Assembly (NCBI GenBank): GCA_026545225.1
Contig: CM048850.1
Span: forward strand, 1,426,001 to 1,490,000
From: Cornus controversa
Lineage: Eukaryota > Streptophyta > Magnoliopsida > Cornales > Cornaceae
Direction of reading: 5' to 3'
Length of the DNA: 64,000 nt
Positions 58,744 through 64,000 of the stretch are shown here, one piece after another. A model generated the notes under the pieces. That model saw nothing but the letters and a program-made list of their open reading frames with translations, ran no database searches and was not told the DNA's origin. Each line of letters opens with the position of its first letter. Position 1 is the first letter of the stretch. The position numbers and the translations under genes were made by a program.

Positions 58744-60262
58744 TGATAGGCGTTGAATGTTACGCATTCTAGTCTTTTAACTTATGTATTTTATTCTCTT
58801 AGTGATAGATTATTTTGTGATTTTACTTCGTTTTAGTGTTTTCTGTATTTTTAGGGCCTTAATGATTATTTCAGTTAAAACCAAGCTTTTGGGATTTTAA
58901 AGAAGACATCCAAGATGGTTAGATGAAACCTAAACCAAGGAGAATCATTCAACCATTTATTTCAACTCAAATCAGCCCAAGAAAGAGGTCTAAGAGAATT
59001 ACAGCTGCTTAAGAAGGTTTCGGGCCTGAAGCCCAAATCTGCACATAATACAGTCTCAATCCCATTTTGGAAAACAGACCGGAAGTCTCATTTCTGAGCC
59101 TCAAATGGACATCATTTTTGTGATAGGTTGAACGAAATTTGATTCTCCACACTTTTGTATTTCACTAAAATTCCGTAAATCGAACTTCTAGTGGGTCAAA
59201 AGTTGGGCCGAAGTCAGAAGGAAAAACCCACCTGATTAGTGCTGCGGGAAACCCTAATTTATTCCTAATTGGATTAGGACTTTGGTGTATTCTCTTGGGG
59301 AATAAAGTGAAGAATAAGAGGCTGAGTTTGGGGGGGAGAAGAAAAGATAACACAGAGATTGGAGAGTCGGAGAGGGCTGAGAAGAGAACAGAAACATATT
59401 GCAGAGCCATTGGAGAACGAAGTCATACGCGTAATTCATGAAGATGATGCCTTTTTCCTCAACAGTTGAAGCTTCTTCTTCTACCATGAGCGGCTAGTTC
59501 ATCCACTAGGGTTTTGATGTAGCCCTAACAAAGCATCAATGGTTTCATTGTTTTAATTATTGGGGACCTTTATATACATGCATAGATTGTGTAATTCAGA
59601 GGATTCTTATTATAGAATTGAGCAATAAAAGTCTTGTAAATTCAATCTCAATGATTTCTTATCTTGTCTTAGATATTTAGTTGTTGTTAGTGAACTCAAT
59701 CTCTCTTATTTTTTGTGATCATGAGAGAGATTATTACACAATGGTAATCACTGAATATATTGTTAAGAGCTTTGATGGATTATGCCTAGAGAAGATGAAC
59801 CATACTGCACCCTAGATTAGAGTAGTTAGGCAGATGGCCCATGCCAATCGAAGATAGTCCATGGCTTAGCCTTAATCATATGTTATCTTCTTGACGAATG
59901 AAGGTGAGCTTGTAGCCACCGACACCACTTATGCATGATGTAAATCACCTATAGTTGATTCAATTGACCATTGATTGTGGAGTTAGTGGTGAAGTCAAAC
60001 ACCCTAGATTTCTCTCATATTATCTTCACTATCTATTTACTTTGATTTATTTTATTTTATCTTTTTAATTAGTTTAGTTTAAAAATCAGAATTCTTTTCT
60101 TAAATTTAATTAGAATTAATTTTGTATTCCAACTCATCAGACCATAATCCCTGAGGAACGATACCCCTTTTGATAGCCCTATTCTGCAAGGAATTTGTTC
60201 TATTGCGAAGTGTGAAAAATTTTAATTGATATACTTTTTGAGTCACACTCACACACGAATCA
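58744..60262 (+). repeat. 3' LTR of element B
   Basis: 1519 bp, TGATAGGCG...CGAATCA, followed by the duplicated target TCTAC. Confidence 0.94.
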
Positions 60263-60267
60263 TCTAC

Positions 60268-61228
60268 CGAGGCTTGTCAAGGTATTTTATCAAAACTTAA
60301 TGCCGACACGTGATGAGCGGGATGTGCTTACCTCTTCAGTAGATGGAACAATAGTTCGAGTGGATATGTCATCCATTGCTTTGCTATGGGTTGTCCTCAT
60401 GAGTTCCCGGATGATTTGTCTCATATCTATACTCCTCTACCTGAAGATTTGTCAGTGGGTAATTTGGTTGCACGTTTGTGTGCTAATTAATTTTTCGGCC
60501 CAAAAAGGAATGCAGCTTCCAAGTCTTCCATGCCAAATCACTTATGGTTCCTTGACGCTGTTCTACTCAAGAATGTATGTCCAATTGGACATAAAACAGA
60601 GAGACATCAAGAGTTTCTCAAAGCTTTATATGCTATACATTTTGGGCATTGGCTGTCATTCCCACAGATTGTCTAGGGCCAGATGGAGAAGTTCTATTCC
60701 AAGGTTGTGGCACAGGCACCAGACAGTGCAAGTGACTAGGAGTTTCCATTCCCAACTATCATTCATCAGTTGCTTGTTGAAAAGGGGTATGCAGTCCATG
60801 AGGACGAGCTTGCCATTCCATGTGATCTTCATTATGGCACGCATGACTAGAACTTGAGCAGATCTCATATGCACCAAAGAGTCATAGCGGCACCAGGAGA
60901 AGTGTCTCGGTTGGCCCAGGGAGGAGAACATATAGATATACCACCACCGGTGGAAGATCTAGAGGAGATGAAAGCAGAGGAAGAGGAGGTGCATGCACAG
61001 GTTGGTGGCCATGATTATCACTATTTAGAGGGGCAGATTGCTGGGTTGACAGCCTAGTTTGGCACCTTACAGACAGAGGTCTCCACACAGTTTGGAGCAA
61101 TGAGGATAGAGATAGCAGATCACTTTTGTGACATTCGCCAAGAGCAACTAGAGATGAGGAGGATGCTACGTGCACTGATGCGCCAAGAAAACTTGGATCC
61201 GGATGCTCAGTCACCACCACATCCTTGA
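60268..61228 (+). pseudogene. ORF3 of element C, 3' part (after insertion B)
   Basis: It resumes with PRLVKVFYQNLMPTRDERDV. A frameshift lies near 60375 and stops near 60487, 60675 and 60737. The TAG before NLSRSHMHQRV (about 60848) is the same one seen in A. The last part, with the EEMKAEEEEV acidic patch and coiled-coil-like tail, ends SPPHP at 61228 with an additional stop near 61058. It is joined to 47431-47691 across element B. Confidence 0.85.
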
Positions 61229-62323
61229 CAGGAAGGTAACCATCTTTTGTATTTTATTTTATTTTTAGTTTTTATTTTTCTTTTTAAATTTTATTTTTCT
61301 TTTTGTAGTTAGATTTTTATTTCTTAAAAAATATATATATATTTGCAAAATGAAAAAAATATATATATTTTTTTTAGGATTTTTCTCTTTCATATGTATT
61401 TTCACCCATTCTATTTCACTTGATCTTTGGGGTATAGTGGTTCGTTTTGACAAGTTTTAACATCCAAGTTTGGGGGTGTACTTGCATTGCCTTCTTCCAA
61501 CTTGGTGTGCTCTATTTTCTTTCCACTACTCCGGATTCTTGGTAATATCGTTCTTACTCTTCTCTATGCTTCAATTCGGTGTACATTGAGGACAATGTAC
61601 AGTTTAAGTTTGGGGGTGAAGCGATGTGCTTTATTGCATATGGGGGAAATTTGTGTGAAATTCTTTTTGTATTAGGATTTTATTTTATTTTATTTTCTTA
61701 GTTTGTTTATTATTTTCTTTTGTTTCATTTTTAGATAGAATGTTTTGACATTATTCAAAGGTTTAATACCTTATGTAGGTACATAACTTGTAATTTTTTA
61801 GTATGTTTTAAAATTTTAAAAACTGTGGTTTAAATTATGTGGTTTTACTCATGGTTTGCAATAATATGTTTGAAGTGATTAATTTTAGTTTCCTTACATG
61901 CACAAACACACTAGCATAATCTTGTGAGGTATATACTTATGCTCTGAGTTATTGAGTTACATATGCTTGATATTAATTAGTATCTCTTGAGAATGAGTAC
62001 CGATGATGTGTTTTACTTGACTTCAATGAAAAAGAAAAAAAAAAGAAAAAAGTGATGAATAAGTAAATCAATTTGATCCTTTTCATGAGTAACCATGCCT
62101 CTATGCCTCAGGAAGCACAGAGTGTTCGCGTCAAAAGTGAAAGAGTGAGAAAAGATGAACATTGGTTGTCTTAATTTGTAGCCTGACTGATTCGAGTAAT
62201 TAGGTCTTCAGGATATCTTAAAGCCTAGTGCCCTAAAGCCATCTAGTTTGGGAGCCACTGACTGAAAGCTTGCTACATGGATCTCTCAGAAAGCTTAATA
62301 AATCAAGACATTGTACAACCAAT
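61229..62323 (+). other. 3' noncoding region of element C, ending at a recombination junction
   Basis: It is collinear with A 1-1238 and B 57373-58200. It has AAGTTTGGGGGTG at about 61468 and 61604, with ACATTGAGGACAATGT before the second. After GACATTGTACAACCAATA (about 62323) the collinearity stops and gag sequence of another copy begins. The polypurine tract and 3' LTR are missing. Confidence 0.75.
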
Positions 62324-63360
62324 AGTGCAACCATCATATCAACCTAGGACTTTTGTACCTCAACAGCAATATCAAACACAAAGTCTTATGGCACAAAGAA
62401 TTTCTGCTATTAAAGACAAGCTGACACTTACCTTGTTTAAATTTGACAAGCTTGATTCTCTTATAGAGATAGTGCAAGCTACTGCAATAATAGTACAATC
62501 TACAATTCAGCTAGTGCACTCGCATTTTCAATCCATTGCCAAACTGGAATCTCAGTTTGGACAGCTTGCTACTTCATTAAGTAGAAGACAAGAAGGGAAG
62601 CTCCCTAGTCAACCAGTTGCTAATCCAAGAGGGATGCAAGCTTCCACAAGCAACCCATACCATGAGCAAGTTCAAGCCATTACCACTTTGAGGAGTAGGA
62701 AAATAATTGATAATAAGGTGGGTGAGAAGAAATAAGAAAAAAAAGTGACCACAAGTCCAAGTGCTGAAATTTCTTATGAGCCCAAGGCTCCTTTCCCACA
62801 ACATTTCCTTGAAGCATCTAAATTGGGGAAGCAAGGGGACAAGCTGCATAACATGATGGAGGTGTTTCAACAAGTGAAGATTAATTTGCCACTCCTTGAT
62901 GCCATCAAGCAAATTTCTCCTTATGCTAAATTTTTGAAGGACTTGTGCACTCAGAAAAGGCGTTCTAAAAGCCATATGCCAAAGAAAGTGATGCTGCCAC
63001 AACAAGTGAGTTCTATAATTCAGCATTGCACTCCTCCCAAGTACAAAGATCTTGGTGCCCCAACTGTCTCATGCATCATTGGGGAGCACCATGTTGATAA
63101 AGCTCTTTTTGATTTGGGTGCAAGTGTGAATTTGCTACCCTATTCAATTTGCTTACAATTGGGCTTGGGAGAATTGAAGGCTACCTCGGTGGTATTGCAA
63201 TTTGTAGACAGATCAATAAAGCAACCTCGAGGAATCATTGAAGATTTGCTCATTAAAGTGGACAAGTTTTACTTTCTTATTGATTTCATTGTACTTGACA
63301 CTGAGCCAATTCATCATCCAAAGAGGCACACTCCAGTGATCCTTGGTCGACCTTTCTTGG
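62324..63360 (+). pseudogene. Fragment I: gag linker and protease of a family 1 element
   Basis: It starts inside gag (VQPSYQPRTFVPQQQ) downstream of the zinc knuckle. A stop lies at 62733 (GEKK-stop). It then covers the linker (INLPLLDAIKQISPYAKFL) and protease with FDLGASVNLLPYSI, where the Asp is present. It is cut at VILGRPFL by the LTR of J. It is a piece of another copy, fused on its left to the 3' region of C. Confidence 0.85.
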
Positions 63361-64000
63361 TGATTCGTGTGTGAGTGTGACTCAAAAAGTATATCAATTA
63401 AAAATTTCTACACTTCGCAATAGAACAAATTCCTTGCAGAATAAGGCTATCAAAAGGGGTATCGTACCTTAGGGATTATGGTCTGATGAGTTGGAATACT
63501 GAATTCATTCTAATTAAATTTAGAAGAAAAGAATTCTGATTTTTAAACTAATTAAAAAGATAAAATAAAATAAATCAAATTAGATAGAAAGTGAAGATAA
63601 TATGAGAGAAATCTAGGGTGTTTAACTTCACCACTAACTCCACAATCAATGGTCAATTGAATCAACTATAGGGAATTACATCATGCATAAGTGGTGTCGG
63701 TGGCTACAAGCTCACCTTCATCCATCAAGAAGATAATATATGATTAAGGCTAAGCCATGGACTATCTTCGATTGGCATGAGCCATCTGCCTAACTACTCT
63801 AATCTAGGGTGAAGTATGGTTCATCTTCTCTAGGCATAATCCATCAAAGCTCTTAACAATATATTCAGTGATTACCATTGTATAATAATCGCTCTCATGA
63901 TCACAGAAAATAAGAGAGATTGAGTTTAATAACAACAACTAAATATCTAAGACAAGATAAGAAATCATTGAGATTGAATTTACAAGACTTTTATTGCTTA
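63361..64000 (-). repeat. LTR of element J (family 1, minus strand), runs off the window
   Basis: It starts TGATTCGTGTGTG, the complement of the family-1 LTR 3' end, and is collinear with 7763-8402 of A's LTR. The 5-bp duplication, if complete outside, should be CTTGG (63356-63360). The left end directly abuts fragment I with no primer-binding site, so this is either the 3' LTR of a minus-strand element or a solo LTR. Confidence 0.88.

Larger units (their letters stand above)
47692..60262 (+). mobile_element. Element B: Athila-like family 1, full length with pol deletion
   Basis: 12571 bp including solo LTR D, flanked by TCTAC. In order: 5' LTR (47692-49129 + 53125-53140), primer-binding site, gag, protease, integrase, spacer, ORF3 remnant, 3' noncoding region, polypurine tract, 3' LTR (58744-60262). 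RT and RNase H are absent, and gag is joined to protease by another deletion. In the first 117 bp of the two LTRs I count four differences, so it is not very recent. Confidence 0.95.
27715..62323 (+). mobile_element. Element C: Athila-like Ty3/gypsy, split by E and B, 3' end lost
   Basis: In order: 5' LTR (27715-29221), primer-binding site, gag start, [E 29737-43125], gag-protease, integrase, spacer, ORF3 start, [B 47692-60262], ORF3 end, 3' noncoding region to about 62323. There it joins a different gag fragment instead of reaching a polypurine tract and 3' LTR. RT and RNase H are missing, with the same junction as in element B. Without the insertions the remaining length is about 8.6 kb. 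Confidence 0.85.

Overview
The window is nuclear DNA of a flowering plant, and essentially all of it is nested LTR retrotransposon sequence. I found no host protein-coding gene that looks functional. Three things point to a plant. The primer-binding sites match the 3' end of plant tRNA-Asp, as in the Athila lineage of Ty3/gypsy. There is a Cassandra TRIM LTR carrying 5S rRNA sequence. There are also Helitron and Del/Tekay-like termini. The species cannot be told from the sequence.

Two Athila-like families dominate. Family 1 has LTRs of about 1.5 kb that start TGATAGGCG (or TGATAAGCG) and end CGAATCA. It provides element A (minus, 1-9272, 3' LTR off-window), a tandem array of LTR + partial gag units (9273-29221), element C (plus, 27715 to about 62323), element B (plus, 47692-60262, inside C), a gag-protease fragment I (62324-63360) and the LTR of a further minus-strand element J (63361-64000). 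Family 2 has LTRs of about 1.4 kb that start TGATAAGTG and end CCACATCA. It provides F (minus, 13481-26459) and E (minus, 29737-43125). Both families have the order gag, protease, RT, RNase H, integrase, then a third ORF in the env position, then a polypurine tract. No copy is intact.

The nesting is recorded by 5-bp target-site duplications. F sits in LTR2 of the array (ATTTC). E sits in the gag of C (ATAAC). B sits in ORF3 of C (TCTAC). D, a 3990-bp solo LTR, sits in the 5' LTR of B (GTCAC). A 572-bp TRIM sits in an array gag (AATTT). A Cassandra solo LTR sits in E (AAAGA). A 2.9-kb Helitron sits in the TATA-rich tract of E's 5' LTR, between A and T. A is inserted into LTR1 of the array and J into fragment I.

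Most notable are: (i) three LTRs separated by two 1000-bp gag remnants that end at the same base with no polypurine tract; (ii) complementary pol losses, where A keeps RT-RNase H but has lost integrase in frame, while B and C keep integrase and share one RT-RNase H replacement junction; (iii) a TRIM whose LTR shares its first ~145 bp with Cassandra but lacks the 5S part; (iv) GATC-rich inverted-repeat clusters upstream of ORF3 in both families, which in family 2 also lie in U3; (v) a hairpin minisatellite in the solo LTR D; (vi) a Helitron carrying a fragment of a glycine-rich RNA-binding protein gene.
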